Below are positions 8,237-17,034 of a stretch of 64,000 nucleotides of DNA, piece after piece. The DNA lies in the NCBI RefSeq assembly GCF_025399835.1, contig NZ_JAODVR010000001.1, forward strand, positions 186,001 to 250,000, in the 5' to 3' direction. How positions within the stretch are numbered: the stretch's first letter is position 1; every line of letters begins with the position of its first letter. The translations under genes and the position numbers were made by a program. Below the pieces are notes generated by a model. That model saw only the letters and a list, made by a program, of their open reading frames with translations. It was not told the origin of the DNA and searched no databases. The DNA is from Haloarchaeobius sp. HME9146. GTDB taxonomy: Archaea; Halobacteriota; Halobacteria; Halobacteriales; Natrialbaceae.

Positions 8237-10627
8237 ATGAGCACGCAGCATCCATCCGAGACCCCGGCCGACGAGACCGCCGACGAGTGCTCGCTTTGCG
8301 GCCTGCCGACGCCGGAGCCCCCCATCACGGCAGCCGACGTGGACGGGACGTTCTGCTGCCAGGGCTGCTGTGAAGTCGCCCGACAGCTCGGCGACGTGGC
8401 GGACGTGGAGAGCCCCGACGACGTGCGGGACGCATTCGAGGAGTCCGCGGAGTCCATCGACGATGCCGAGACGACCTATCTCGCGGTCGACGGCATGCAC
8501 TGTGCGACCTGCGAGGCGTTCCTCGAAGGGTCGGGGCGGCAGGAAGCAGGCGTGGTCGACGTGGACGCCAGCTACGCCAGCGAACTCGTCCGGGTGCGCT
8601 ACGACCCCCGGAAGCGCTCGGAGGCGAGCCTGCCCGACCTGTTCACCACCGCGGGCTACCGGGCCCGCCTGCTGGACGAGGAGCACGAGGACGACGGGAC
8701 CGAACTCATGCGCCTGCTGGTCGGCGGCTTCTTCGGGATGATGACCATGCTGTGGTACGTCCTCTTCCTCTACCCGGCGTACCTCGGCGTGAACCCGGAC
8801 GACCTGCTCATGAACGTCGCCGGGTCGGCGGGCCAGTACCTGCTCGCGAACACCGCGGTGATGGCCGCGGTCGTCCTCGGCTACACCGGCTACCCCATCC
8901 TGCAGGGCGCGTACGTCAGCCTGCGCTCTGGCATCCCGAACATGGACCTGCTGGTCGCGCTGGCCGCGGTGAACGCCTTCGTCTACTCGGTCGCCGTCCT
9001 CCTCACCGGCGGGACCGAGGTGTACTTCGACATCACCGTCGTGGTCGTGCTGGTCGTCTCCATCGGGAACTACTACGAGAAGCGCATCAAGCGCCGGGCG
9101 ACCGACCGGCTGGGCGAACTCACCGAGGAACAGGTCCGGACCGCCAGAAAACGACTGCCCGGCGGCGACACCGTCGAGGTGTCGGTAGAGGACCTCACCG
9201 GCGGCGAGGCAGTGCTGGTCAAACCCGGTGAGCGCGTGCCCGTCGACGGCGTCGTCAAAGAGGGCACCGCCGCGGTCGACGAGTCCCTCGTCACGGGCGA
9301 GTCCGTCCCGGAGCGCGTCGAGGCGGGCGACGAGGTCGTGGGGGGCGCGGTCGTCACGGACGCCCCACTGGTCCTCGAAGTCGCCGAGGACGCCCGGAGC
9401 ACCCTCGACCGCCTCGTCACGCTCATGTGGGACATCCAGACCGGCCGGACCGGTGTCCAGCGCCTCGCGGACCGCCTCGCCGCGGTGTTCGTCCCGCTCG
9501 TTCTCGTCGTGGCCGTCCTCGCCGCGGGCTGGCAGCTCGTCACCGGTGCAGGAATCACGGCCGCCCTTCTCACCGGCCTCGCGGTCCTCGTCGTCTCCTG
9601 TCCCTGCGCCCTCGGCCTCGCGACCCCGCTCGCGGTCGCCTCGGCGGTCGGGGCGGCCCTCGACGAGGGCATCGTCGTCGGCGATTCCAGCGTGTTCGAG
9701 ACCGCGACCCAGCTCGACGTGGTCGCCTTCGACAAGACCGGGACGCTCACGACCGGGCAGATGCGGGTCCACGACGTGGTCCCCGGCGAGGGCACCACCG
9801 AGGACGACCTCCTCGCCCGGGCGGGCGCGGTCGAAGCCCTCTCGGAGCACCCCATCGGTGCGGCCATCGCCCAGGTCGCACCCGACCAGGACCACAACGT
9901 CACCGATTTCGAGGCGCACCCCGGTCGCGGCGTCTCCGCCGACGTGGCCGGCGAGCGTGTCGTCGTCGGCCACCCGGACCTCTTCGCGGCCCGCGAGTGG
10001 CCCGTCCCGGAGACCCTCCACGCCCGGGTGGACGACGCCCGCGCGTCCGGGAACGTCCCGGTCGTGGTCGGCTGGGCTGGCGCGGTCCGGGGGCTCGTCG
10101 TGGTCGGCGACGACGCTCGCGAGGAGTGGGACCCGGTGGTCGCCGACCTCGCCACCGACGAGCGCGAGGTGGCGGTCATCACCGGCGACGACGAACGCGC
10201 CGCCGAACGCTTCCGGGTGAACCAGAACGTCGACCACGTGTTCGCGGGCGTTCCACCCGAAGCCAAGGCCGAGATCGTCGAGCGCCTGCAGGAACGCGGA
10301 ACCGTCGCGATGGTCGGCGACGGGAGCAACGACGCCCCCGCGCTGGCGACCGCCGACCTCGGCATCGCCATGGGCGGCGGGACCGCGCTCGCGGCCGACG
10401 CCGCCGACGTGGTGCTCACCGAGAACGACCTCGCCGCCGTCTCGCGAGTGTTCGAGTTGACGCGGGCCGCGAAGCGTCGGGTCCGCCAGAACCTCGGCTG
10501 GGCACTCGCCTACAACGCCATCGCCATCCCGGTGGCCGCGACGGGCAACCTGAATCCCCTGGTTGCGGCGGTCGCGATGGCCGCGAGCAGCCTGCTCGTC
10601 GTGGCGAACTCCTCTCGGTCGCTGTGA
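8237..10627 (+). CDS. CcoI/FixI-type copper-translocating P-type ATPase
   Basis: The 796-aa pump starts with an unusual Cys-rich metal-binding module (C18xxC21, then CCQGCC at 40-45), typical of CcoI/FixI ATPases. An HMA domain follows with C89xxC92 in DGMHCATCE. The ion path motif C455-P-C457 and the phosphorylated D499 in DKTGTLT are present, as are SEHPIG (nucleotide domain) and GDGSNDAPAL. CcoI-type pumps deliver copper to the extracytoplasmic side for oxidase assembly rather than for detoxification. The gene ends the plus-strand operon opposite the ba3 oxidase genes, which fits this role. Ordinary CopA-like copper export remains possible. Confidence 0.92.
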   Translation: MSTQHPSETPADETADECSLCGLPTPEPPITAADVDGTFCCQGCCEVARQLGDVADVESPDDVRDAFEESAESIDDAETTYLAVDGMHCATCEAFLEGSGRQEAGVVDVDASYASELVRVRYDPRKRSEASLPDLFTTAGYRARLLDEEHEDDGTELMRLLVGGFFGMMTMLWYVLFLYPAYLGVNPDDLLMNVAGSAGQYLLANTAVMAAVVLGYTGYPILQGAYVSLRSGIPNMDLLVALAAVNAFVYSVAVLLTGGTEVYFDITVVVVLVVSIGNYYEKRIKRRATDRLGELTEEQVRTARKRLPGGDTVEVSVEDLTGGEAVLVKPGERVPVDGVVKEGTAAVDESLVTGESVPERVEAGDEVVGGAVVTDAPLVLEVAEDARSTLDRLVTLMWDIQTGRTGVQRLADRLAAVFVPLVLVVAVLAAGWQLVTGAGITAALLTGLAVLVVSCPCALGLATPLAVASAVGAALDEGIVVGDSSVFETATQLDVVAFDKTGTLTTGQMRVHDVVPGEGTTEDDLLARAGAVEALSEHPIGAAIAQVAPDQDHNVTDFEAHPGRGVSADVAGERVVVGHPDLFAAREWPVPETLHARVDDARASGNVPVVVGWAGAVRGLVVVGDDAREEWDPVVADLATDEREVAVITGDDERAAERFRVNQNVDHVFAGVPPEAKAEIVERLQERGTVAMVGDGSNDAPALATADLGIAMGGGTALAADAADVVLTENDLAAVSRVFELTRAAKRRVRQNLGWALAYNAIAIPVAATGNLNPLVAAVAMAASSLLVVANSSRSL

Positions 10628-10664
10628 GGCAACACGTGCGGCCAAGATGGCCGTGACGCGACGG

Positions 10665-10892
10665 TCACCAGCGGGACGCTGGCCCAGTCTGTCCGACGAG
10701 CGCCAGTCCGAGAACCAGTACCACCAGGCCTGCGCCGATACCGAGCACCTGCGTCCAGATGGTGAACGGCTGGACGAAGCTCGCCGCCAGCGGGTCGGCC
10801 GTCCTGTTCCCGAGGAACGCCGTCGCGACCGCCAGCCCGGCCAGCGCCACTGCGCCACCGAGATACCTGACAACTCGTTTCAGGAGCCCCAT
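10665..10892 (-). CDS. Small membrane protein of unknown function
   Basis: A 75-aa protein with two hydrophobic segments (about residues 8-24 and 42-64). I start at the ATG at 10892 (MGLLKRVV); upstream in-frame sequence is Arg-rich and crosses a likely promoter. No family is recognised. It converges on the copper ATPase gene with a gap of about 37 bp. A TATA-like AT-rich run (AAAAAATATC on the plus strand, 10917-10926) lies about 25-34 bp upstream, fitting a leaderless transcript. Confidence 0.6.
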   Translation of the reverse strand: MGLLKRVVRYLGGAVALAGLAVATAFLGNRTADPLAASFVQPFTIWTQVLGIGAGLVVLVLGLALVGQTGPASRW

Positions 10893-10951
10893 ACTCGCCT
10901 CGTGGAGCGACCCGTACAAAAAATATCTCCCGTATTGAACAACCAGCAAAC

Positions 10952-10975
10952 GTCGAGCGAGTGCTACCGCTCGAC
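10952..10975. repeat. Perfect 8-bp inverted repeat in intergenic DNA
   Basis: GTCGAGCG and CGCTCGAC are separated by 8 bases. It sits between two minus-strand small membrane protein genes, about 38 bp after the end of the upstream gene (11014). It could be a transcript-end hairpin for that gene or a protein site near the promoter of the next gene. Confidence 0.5.
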
Positions 10976-11013
10976 GGGGCAACCACGGGTGGGATGACAG
11001 CAGAAACAGCCGT

Positions 11014-11265
11014 TCAGGGACGGAACTCGACCTCGGGCGACTCCCGCGGCTTCTTCCGGCCGAGGAGCCAGGCCCCGCCGACGACCATCGCGCCGAAGAG
11101 GACCGAGATCGCGAACAGGCCGGTCAGTTCGATGCTGACGCCAGCGTCCGACAGCAGGAGGTACGCACCTGCCGAGACGAGGAGCCCGGCAATCAGCAGG
11201 AACACGGCCTGAATTACTTCGAGTTTGATTCCGGGACCAGCGTTCCGACGTTGCTTGATGCTCAT
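11014..11265 (-). CDS. Small membrane protein of unknown function
   Basis: An 83-aa protein with two hydrophobic segments (residues about 17-38 and 47-68), a basic N-terminus and a charged tail. The N-terminus MSIKQRRNAG suggests the tail and head face the cytoplasm. No family is recognised. The upstream AT-rich stretch ATAAAAAC (plus strand, about 11294-11301) could be its promoter. Confidence 0.6.
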   Translation of the reverse strand: MSIKQRRNAGPGIKLEVIQAVFLLIAGLLVSAGAYLLLSDAGVSIELTGLFAISVLFGAMVVGGAWLLGRKKPRESPEVEFRP

Positions 11266-11410
11266 GACAGCTAGAGAGAGGACGGGAAACAGGATAAAAA
11301 CAGAAGCCGATTCCAGAGTGTTGAGAACGGGAAACAGCGGCGGGATGACCGGTTCACTCGACGGTCGGCTGTCCTGTCACGGGTCGCGAAGGAGCGACCG
11401 GCGAGCCGTC

Positions 11411-11944
11411 TCAGTTCTCCGCGTCGGCCAGCAGCTCGCTCGCGGTGACGAGCGCCTCCATCTCGACGCCGGCCTCCGCGAGGTTCTCGCGGCCACCCTC
11501 CTCGCGGTCGACCACGATGAGCGCGCGGTTCACGACTGCGCCCGCATCCCGGAGCGCCTCGACCGCGTCGACGGCGGACTGGCCCGTCGTCGCGATGTCC
11601 TCGACGACGATGACCTCCTCACCCTCCTCGAGCCGTCCCTCGACGAGGTTCGCCGTCCCGTACTCCTTCTGTTGCTTGCGGGCGATGACGTAGGGTCGCT
11701 TCGCCTTCAGCGCGGTCGCCGCGACCAGCGGGACGCCACCCAGGGCGACGCCGGCCAGCTTCGCGTCGGAGTCGGCGACGCGCTCGGCGAACGCTTCTGC
11801 GATGAGGTCGAGACAGGTCGGGTCCGTCTCGAACAGGTACTTGTCGACGTAGTACTCGCTGGTGCCGCCGTGGCTCAGTTCGAACTCGCCGAACTGGACC
11901 GCGTCGGCCGCCTTCAGGGCCGCGATGAGTTCCTCGGACGCCAT
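11411..11944 (-). CDS. pyrE: Orotate phosphoribosyltransferase
   Basis: The 177-aa enzyme joins orotate to PRPP to form OMP in pyrimidine synthesis. [19 protein letters not shown] at the N-terminus and the PRPP loop [13 protein letters not shown] are characteristic; length equals that of haloarchaeal PyrE (the PyrE2 of Haloferax). It is distinct from gfcR at 0.6 kb, which has an extra HTH. The start MASEELI at 11944 is preceded by a TATA-like box at the distance expected for a leaderless mRNA, whereas the 40 upstream in-frame codons cover that promoter. Confidence 0.95.
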   Translation of the reverse strand: MASEELIAALKAADAVQFGEFELSHGGTSEYYVDKYLFETDPTCLDLIAEAFAERVADSDAKLAGVALGGVPLVAATALKAKRPYVIARKQQKEYGTANLVEGRLEEGEEVIVVEDIATTGQSAVDAVEALRDAGAVVNRALIVVDREEGGRENLAEAGVEMEALVTASELLADAEN

Positions 11945-11967
11945 TGCTCGTGAACGGGATGCGGGCG

Positions 11968-11976
11968 AGCATAAGC
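11968..11976 (-). promoter_or_regulatory. TATA-like box for pyrE
   Basis: The minus strand reads GGCTTATGC, centred about 27 nt upstream of the pyrE ATG, the spacing of a leaderless haloarchaeal promoter. Confidence 0.5.
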
Positions 11977-12127
11977 CCCGTGGATTCGTCCGAGCGTTCA
12001 AAAGCGATGCCGGCACAGACCCGGCGTGGTCTGACCGATACCGGGTGTCGTCTCGCGGGTGCACGGCACAGCGACACCCGTCCCTGCTGCGGCGTGCCGT
12101 CTGTTCGCCACTAAAACCGCCCAGTGT

Positions 12128-12673
12128 CTACCACGGCTCTTCTTTCAGGTGCAACACGTAGGCGATGCCGTTCGTCCCGAGGTGCAACAGCGGCGTGAGG
12201 ACGAGGACGACCGCGAGCACCGGCAGGGTGAACACCTCACCGAACCAGGCCGGGGCGGCGAGCGCCGTCAGCACGAGCGACGCGACCACGAAGTCGAGCT
12301 GGTCGAGGCCGGGGAACGCGGCCCCGCGCTCGCGGCCGGTCCGACGCTTCAGGAACGAGGCGACGATGTCGCCGAGCATCGCGCCGAACGAGAGCGTGAA
12401 CGCGACGACGAGCGGGAAGGTCGGGAGTGTCACTCCGACCGCCACGCTCATCGGGTCGGCGATGGCCGACAGGCCGAACGCGAGGGCCATCCCGGCGAGC
12501 GTGCCGCCGATAGTCCCGCGCCAGCTCTTGCCATCACCGAGCAGCCGGCGACCCTTCCAGGTCCGGCCACCGTCGATGGGCGGGCCGCCGCCGACCAGGA
12601 CGGCAGCGTTGTTCGGGACGTAGGCCGGAAGCATCGCCCAGAAGGCGAGCACGACCGTCGCGACGAGGTCCAT
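12128..12673 (-). CDS. carS: CDP-archaeol synthase
   Basis: The 181-aa integral membrane enzyme transfers CTP to the unsaturated archaetidic acid precursor, giving CDP-archaeol for archaeal phospholipids. It has about five hydrophobic segments and the family motifs [20 protein letters not shown] near the N-terminus and [15 protein letters not shown], which match CarS (PF01864). The start at 12673 (MDLVATVV) is the first Met in the coding region; upstream in-frame sequence is an antisense shadow of the isomerase gene. It lies 25 bp downstream of the isomerase gene on the same strand, though the two functions are unrelated. Confidence 0.93.
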   Translation of the reverse strand: MDLVATVVLAFWAMLPAYVPNNAAVLVGGGPPIDGGRTWKGRRLLGDGKSWRGTIGGTLAGMALAFGLSAIADPMSVAVGVTLPTFPLVVAFTLSFGAMLGDIVASFLKRRTGRERGAAFPGLDQLDFVVASLVLTALAAPAWFGEVFTLPVLAVVLVLTPLLHLGTNGIAYVLHLKEEPW

Positions 12674-12698
12674 ACTCGACCGAAAACAGCCCTGGCTC

Positions 12699-13421
12699 TT
12701 AACGACCTGTGATTCGTCCGAGGTGACCGGGCACGCAGTCGGTCGCTTCCCCGGCGGCCCGGAGCGCGTCCCACAGCGTCGCCGTGTTGCTCGTGACGAC
12801 CGGCACGCCGAGTTCGGCTTCAAGGTCGGGGACGGCCGCGAACGTCCGGTAGTTCGTACACGAGACGAACACCGCGTCGGCCGAGACCTCCGCACCCATC
12901 GCCTCACGGACCTGCTGTGCTGCGTCGCCCGGCGTGAGCGCGCCGATCTCCGTGTTGGCCTCGATGCCGCGCCCGTCGACGCTCGTAACCGACACGCCCT
13001 CGGCTTCGAGGAAGTCCACCTCGCGAGCGTTCAGGTCGTCGGTGTACGGCGTGACGAGCGCGACCGATTCTGCGCCAAGCGCGTCGAGCGCCCGCTTCAC
13101 CGACCGGGCGGTCGCGACCGCCGGGGCCTGCGTCGCGTCCGAGAGGTCCTCCTCTAACTGGGTGTCGAAGCCGGGACCGTGCAGGAGGCTCCCGGTCGTG
13201 CAGGCGTAGGCGACCACGTCCACGTCTGCGTGCGACAGTCGCTCGGCTGCCGCGACCGCGTCGTCGGCCATCGCGTCGAGCTCCTCGACCGTGACGTTCT
13301 GCAGCGGCATCCGGGCCGTGTGGAACGAGACACCGCCGGGCAGGGCCGCCGCCAGCTCGCGTTCGACCGTCGTGTTCGAGGACGGGACGACGAAACCGAG
13401 TTTCGTTGGCTGGCCCGACAT
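12699..13421 (-). CDS. Maleate isomerase/arylmalonate decarboxylase-family protein (Asp/Glu racemase superfamily)
   Basis: A 240-aa protein with the two catalytic-type cysteines of this superfamily, in VAYACTTGS and VFVSCTNYR, and the N-terminal signature [15 protein letters not shown]. Members include maleate cis-trans isomerase, arylmalonate decarboxylase and, more distantly, hydantoin racemase. Standing directly behind hyuB, it is the likely partner step of the catabolic cassette, either isomerising a dicarboxylate or racemising a hydantoin or amino acid; the sequence does not decide between these. The ATG at 13421 is preferred; a GTG at 13427 would overlap the hyuB stop (GTGA). Confidence 0.8.
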   Translation of the reverse strand: MSGQPTKLGFVVPSSNTTVERELAAALPGGVSFHTARMPLQNVTVEELDAMADDAVAAAERLSHADVDVVAYACTTGSLLHGPGFDTQLEEDLSDATQAPAVATARSVKRALDALGAESVALVTPYTDDLNAREVDFLEAEGVSVTSVDGRGIEANTEIGALTPGDAAQQVREAMGAEVSADAVFVSCTNYRTFAAVPDLEAELGVPVVTSNTATLWDALRAAGEATDCVPGHLGRITGR

Positions 13422-13423
13422 GG

Positions 13424-15021
13424 TCACACCTTCTCGTCGGCTTCGTCGTCGGCTCGTGCGTTCTCGTCGCGGTCGGCCGGGTCGCCATGGCCGCCCCCGC
13501 CGGGCGTCTTCACCGTGACGGTCGTCCCGGCCTCGACATCTCGCGTCGTCTTCGCCGGGACGTCCTCGCCGTCGATCCGGTTCTCGCCGGTCGCACCGTC
13601 CTCGCCGCCGGCGACGCCCTTCGGCGCGTGCCGGCGACGTTCCGTGAGGAGCGAGACGGTCGCGTCCGCCTCGACGGTCACCGAACGGACGATGCCGAGC
13701 CCGCCGCGGTGTTCGCCGTCACCGCCGCTCCCCGACCGAAGACAGTACTCCTCCACGCGGAGCGGGTATTCGGCTTCGAGCGCCTCGACCGGCGTGTTGA
13801 GCGTGTTCGTCATGCCGACGTGGACCCCGTCGGTCCCGTCGCCGTTGGGCCGGCCACCGGCACCGCCGCCGATGGTCTCGTAGTAGCTGAAGCCGTTCGC
13901 GTCGCGGCTGCCGATGACGAGGTTGTTCATCGTGCCCTGCCCCTGCGCCGGCACCCGGTCGGGCGCGGCCTCGGCGAAGGCGGCCAGCACCACGTCGGTG
14001 ACGCGCTGGCTCGTCTCGACGTTCCCGCCGACGACCGCCGCGGGGGCGGTCGGGTTGAGCAGCGAGCCCTCGGGTGCCTCGACCGAGATGGGGTCGTAAC
14101 AGCCCTGGTTCGGCGGGATGTCCGGGTCGGTCACGCAGCGGACGACGAAGTAGACCGCACTCGTGGCAACGGCCAGCGGCGCGTTCACGTTGCCGTCGAC
14201 CTGGTCCGCGGTCCCTTCGAAGTCCACCGTCACGTCGGTGCCGTCGACCGTGACGGTCGCCTCGATGGGGATGTCCGCGTCGGTCTGGCCGTCGCCCTCC
14301 AGCACGTCGCGAGCGTGGTACTCGCCGTCGGGCAGGGCGTCGAGTTCCGCGGTGATGCGGTCGCGCGAGTAGTCCATCACCGCGTCGAAGGCCGCGACGA
14401 TGCGCTCCTCGCCGTGTTCGTCGACGAGGTCGCGCAGGCGCGCCTCGGCCCGGTCGTTCGCGGCGAGCTGGGCGCGGATGTCGGCCTGGCGCTCGCCCGA
14501 ATTGCGGACGTTCGCGAGGACGATGTCCATCACGTCGTCGTTGACCTCGCCGCCGATGGCGAGTCTGGCGGGAGGCAGTCGCAGCCCCTCTTGGTAGATC
14601 TCGCGGGCACCCGCCGGCATGCTGCCGGGGCTCATCCCACCCACGTCGGCGTGGTGGGCGCGAGAGACCGCGTAGCCCAGAATCTCGTCGGAGTCGTCGC
14701 TGACGGTTATCGGCGAGACCATCGTCACGTCGGGCAGGTGGGTCCCCCCTGGAACGGGTCGTTGAGCACCCACACGTCGCCCGGCTCGGGGTCCTTGGCG
14801 ATGACCGCGTCGACCGCGGCGGGCATCGCGCCGAGGTGGACCGGGATGTGCTCGGCCTGGGCGACGAGGCGTCCCTCGGCGTCGAACAGGGCCGTCGAGC
14901 AGTCGCGCCGCTCCTTGATGTTGGGGGAGTACGCGCCTGTGATAAGCACCTGACCCATCTCCTCCGCGACGCCCTCGAACTGGTTCCGGAGGATCTCGAG
15001 CGTGACGGCGTCGAGGCTCAT
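13424..15021 (-). CDS. hyuB: Hydantoinase/oxoprolinase B subunit, apparent -1 frameshift
   Basis: The product of HyuB type pairs with HyuA in ATP-dependent opening of hydantoin or 5-oxoproline rings. The first part (15021 to about 14750) starts MSLDAVTLEILRNQF and reads in one frame to LNDPFQGGPTCPT-stop; the remainder (HLPDVTMVSPITV to the C-terminal PGGGGHGDPADRD) continues in the -1 frame. The break lies at six consecutive G where seven would keep HyuB in frame as FQGGTHLPDV. Both halves otherwise look intact, with no other stop. The cause may be a base-calling error, a real inactivating deletion, or frameshifting at G GGG GGA. The start overlaps the hyuA stop by 4 bp. Confidence 0.82.
14744..14749 (-). 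other. Homopolymer frameshift site in hyuB
   Basis: Six C on the plus strand read as six G in hyuB. In the zero frame the codons are CAG GGG GGA CCC. The heptamer G GGG GGA fits the X XXY YYZ pattern of -1 slippery sites, and a -1 shift here restores exactly the conserved HyuB sequence GGTHLPDV. Confidence 0.75.
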
Positions 15022-17033
15022 CTTGCATCACCCCCGTGGGTCATCACGAAGGTGCCATCCGGCTGCACCGCCCCCGCCCATTCCGGCGGCACGACGACGG
15101 TACTCTCGTCCTGTTCGAGGATGGCTGGCCCCTCGACGGTCTCGCCGACGGGCAGGGACTCGCGGTCGTACACCGCGGTCTCGTGGAACCGCTCGCCGAA
15201 GAAGGCCTGGCGGGTCCCCTTCTGCGGGTCCTCGCCCGCTTCGTAGCGCACGGAGACCTCGTCGCGCTCGGCGACGGCGGTCGCGCGCACGTTGACGAGT
15301 TCGACCGGTTCGTCCATCCGGTAGCCGTAGGTCGTCTCGTGGGCCTGGTGGAACCGCTCGGCGACCGTCTCGGCGTCGAACTGCGCATCGACGGGCACCG
15401 TGAGCTCGAAGCTCTGGCCGAGGTAGCGCAGGTCTGCGGCGCGTTCGACCGTGGCCTCTGCACCGTCTGCCACATCGTCGAGCACCTGGCTTCCGAGTTC
15501 GTCGTAGGCTGTCTCGACGCGCCCGCGGTCGAGGTCGGCGAGGGGTTGGCGGAGCGTCCGCACCGCGTCGTGCTTCTCGTCGGCCGCGAGCAGCCCGTAC
15601 GCCGAGAGGACCCCACATGCGCGGGGAACCACGACGGTCCCCACGTCGAGTCGCTCCGCGAGGTTCGCGGCGTGCATCGGGCCCGCGCCGCCGAAGGCGA
15701 CCAGCCCGAACTCGCGCGGGTCGTGGCCGCGTTCGACCGTCACGGCGCGGATGGCCCGCGTCATGTTCGCGTTCGCGACCCGGTAGACGCCGCGGGCTGC
15801 CGCCAGGGCGTCGTCCAGTCCAGCCGCGTCGGCCAGGTTCGCGAGGGCGTCCTCGGCGGCCGCCTCGTCGAGCGACAGCTCTCCGCCGAGCGCGGACGAG
15901 CCGCCGATGTAGCCCAGGACGACGTTCGCGTCCGTGACCGTCGGGTCGGTCCCGCCACGGCCGTAACAGGCCGGGCCGGGCTCGGCACCCGAGGACTTCG
16001 GGCCGACCCGGAGCGCGTTGCCCTCGTCGACCCAGGCGATGGAGCCGCCGCCGGCCCCGACGGTGTTCACGTCGACCATCGGGACCTTGATGGGGCGGCC
16101 GTTGATCTCCGCATCGGTGGTTCGCTCGGCCTCGCCCTCGCGGACGAGGCTCACGTCGCTGGAGGTACCGCCCATGTCGAAGGTCACGAGGCCGGAGAGG
16201 TCGTCTGCGGCGTCGCCGGCGGTTGCGGCCGCGCCGACGACTCCCGCTGCCGGGCCGGACATCGAGGTCGTCACGGGCCGGTCGCGCACCGTCCTGGCCG
16301 CGGCGATGCCGCCGTTGGCCTGCATGATGCGCGGGGCCGGGACACCACGTTCTTCGGCGCGCTCTTCGAGGCGGCCGAGGTAGGCGTCGATAGCCGGCTT
16401 GACGTAGGCGTCGACCACCGTGGTCGAGGTTCGCTCGTACTCGCGGAACTCCGCGAGCACCTCGTGGCTGGCCGACACTGGCACGTCGAGTTCCTCGCGC
16501 AGTATCTCGGTGACGCGGGCCTCGTTCTCCTCGTGCTGGTAGGCGTGCAGCAGCGAGACCGCGACGCTCTCGGCGTCACTGTCTTCGATTCGGTCGGCGA
16601 CCTCGCGGACAGCCGCCTCGTCGACGGGTTTCTCGACGCCGTCGATGGTGGTCCGCTCGGGCACCTCGAACCGGCGGCGACGCGGCACCAGTGGGTCGGG
16701 CCGCGTCTCGTCGAAGTCGTACAGGTCCGGCCGGTCCTGCCGGGCGATCTCCAGGACGTCCCGGAAGCCCTCGGTCGTGACGAGCGCGGTCTCCGCGCCG
16801 TCTTCCTCCAGCAGGGCGTTGACCGAGACGGTCATCGCGTGCGTGAAGGCGTCGACCTCGGCGGGATCGATACCCGCCTCGGAACAGGCCTTCTCGATGC
16901 CCTCGACGACGCCGACGCTCTGGTCGGCAGTGCTCGGCACCTTCGCGGTGACGAGGTCGTCGTCAGGGGTCAGCAGCACAACGTCGGTGAACGTCCCGCC
17001 GACGTCGACGCCGACGCGTGTTCGATTCCCCAC
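15018..17033 (-). CDS. hyuA: Hydantoinase/oxoprolinase A subunit
   Basis: The 671-aa protein belongs to the HyuA family, ATP-using subunits of N-methylhydantoinase, 5-oxoprolinase and acetone carboxylase-like enzymes. The N-terminal phosphate-binding motif RVGVDVGGTFTDVVL and the later DMGGTSSDVSLV are of the ASKHA ATPase fold; FGGAGPMHA follows. I start at GTG 17033, one base after the transporter stop, because homology begins at VGNRTRVGVD; an ATG at 17105 would lie inside the transporter gene. The end overlaps hyuB (ATGA), indicating coupled translation. The true substrate, hydantoin, oxoproline or a ketone, cannot be told from sequence. Confidence 0.92.
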   Translation of the reverse strand: MGNRTRVGVDVGGTFTDVVLLTPDDDLVTAKVPSTADQSVGVVEGIEKACSEAGIDPAEVDAFTHAMTVSVNALLEEDGAETALVTTEGFRDVLEIARQDRPDLYDFDETRPDPLVPRRRRFEVPERTTIDGVEKPVDEAAVREVADRIEDSDAESVAVSLLHAYQHEENEARVTEILREELDVPVSASHEVLAEFREYERTSTTVVDAYVKPAIDAYLGRLEERAEERGVPAPRIMQANGGIAAARTVRDRPVTTSMSGPAAGVVGAAATAGDAADDLSGLVTFDMGGTSSDVSLVREGEAERTTDAEINGRPIKVPMVDVNTVGAGGGSIAWVDEGNALRVGPKSSGAEPGPACYGRGGTDPTVTDANVVLGYIGGSSALGGELSLDEAAAEDALANLADAAGLDDALAAARGVYRVANANMTRAIRAVTVERGHDPREFGLVAFGGAGPMHAANLAERLDVGTVVVPRACGVLSAYGLLAADEKHDAVRTLRQPLADLDRGRVETAYDELGSQVLDDVADGAEATVERAADLRYLGQSFELTVPVDAQFDAETVAERFHQAHETTYGYRMDEPVELVNVRATAVAERDEVSVRYEAGEDPQKGTRQAFFGERFHETAVYDRESLPVGETVEGPAILEQDESTVVVPPEWAGAVQPDGTFVMTHGGDAR

Positions 17034-17034
17034 T

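Noticed and set aside
7379-10873. A 1164-codon minus-strand frame opposite the copper ATPase and upstream genes
   Set aside because: The plus-strand genes carry all ATPase and thioredoxin motifs. The minus-strand product is low-complexity, Arg/Gly/His-rich and matches nothing I know.
11411-11944. Considering pyrE and gfcR as duplicate orotate phosphoribosyltransferases
   Set aside because: gfcR has an extra N-terminal HTH and belongs to the regulator branch; only the 11.4-kb gene has the standard enzyme length and start.
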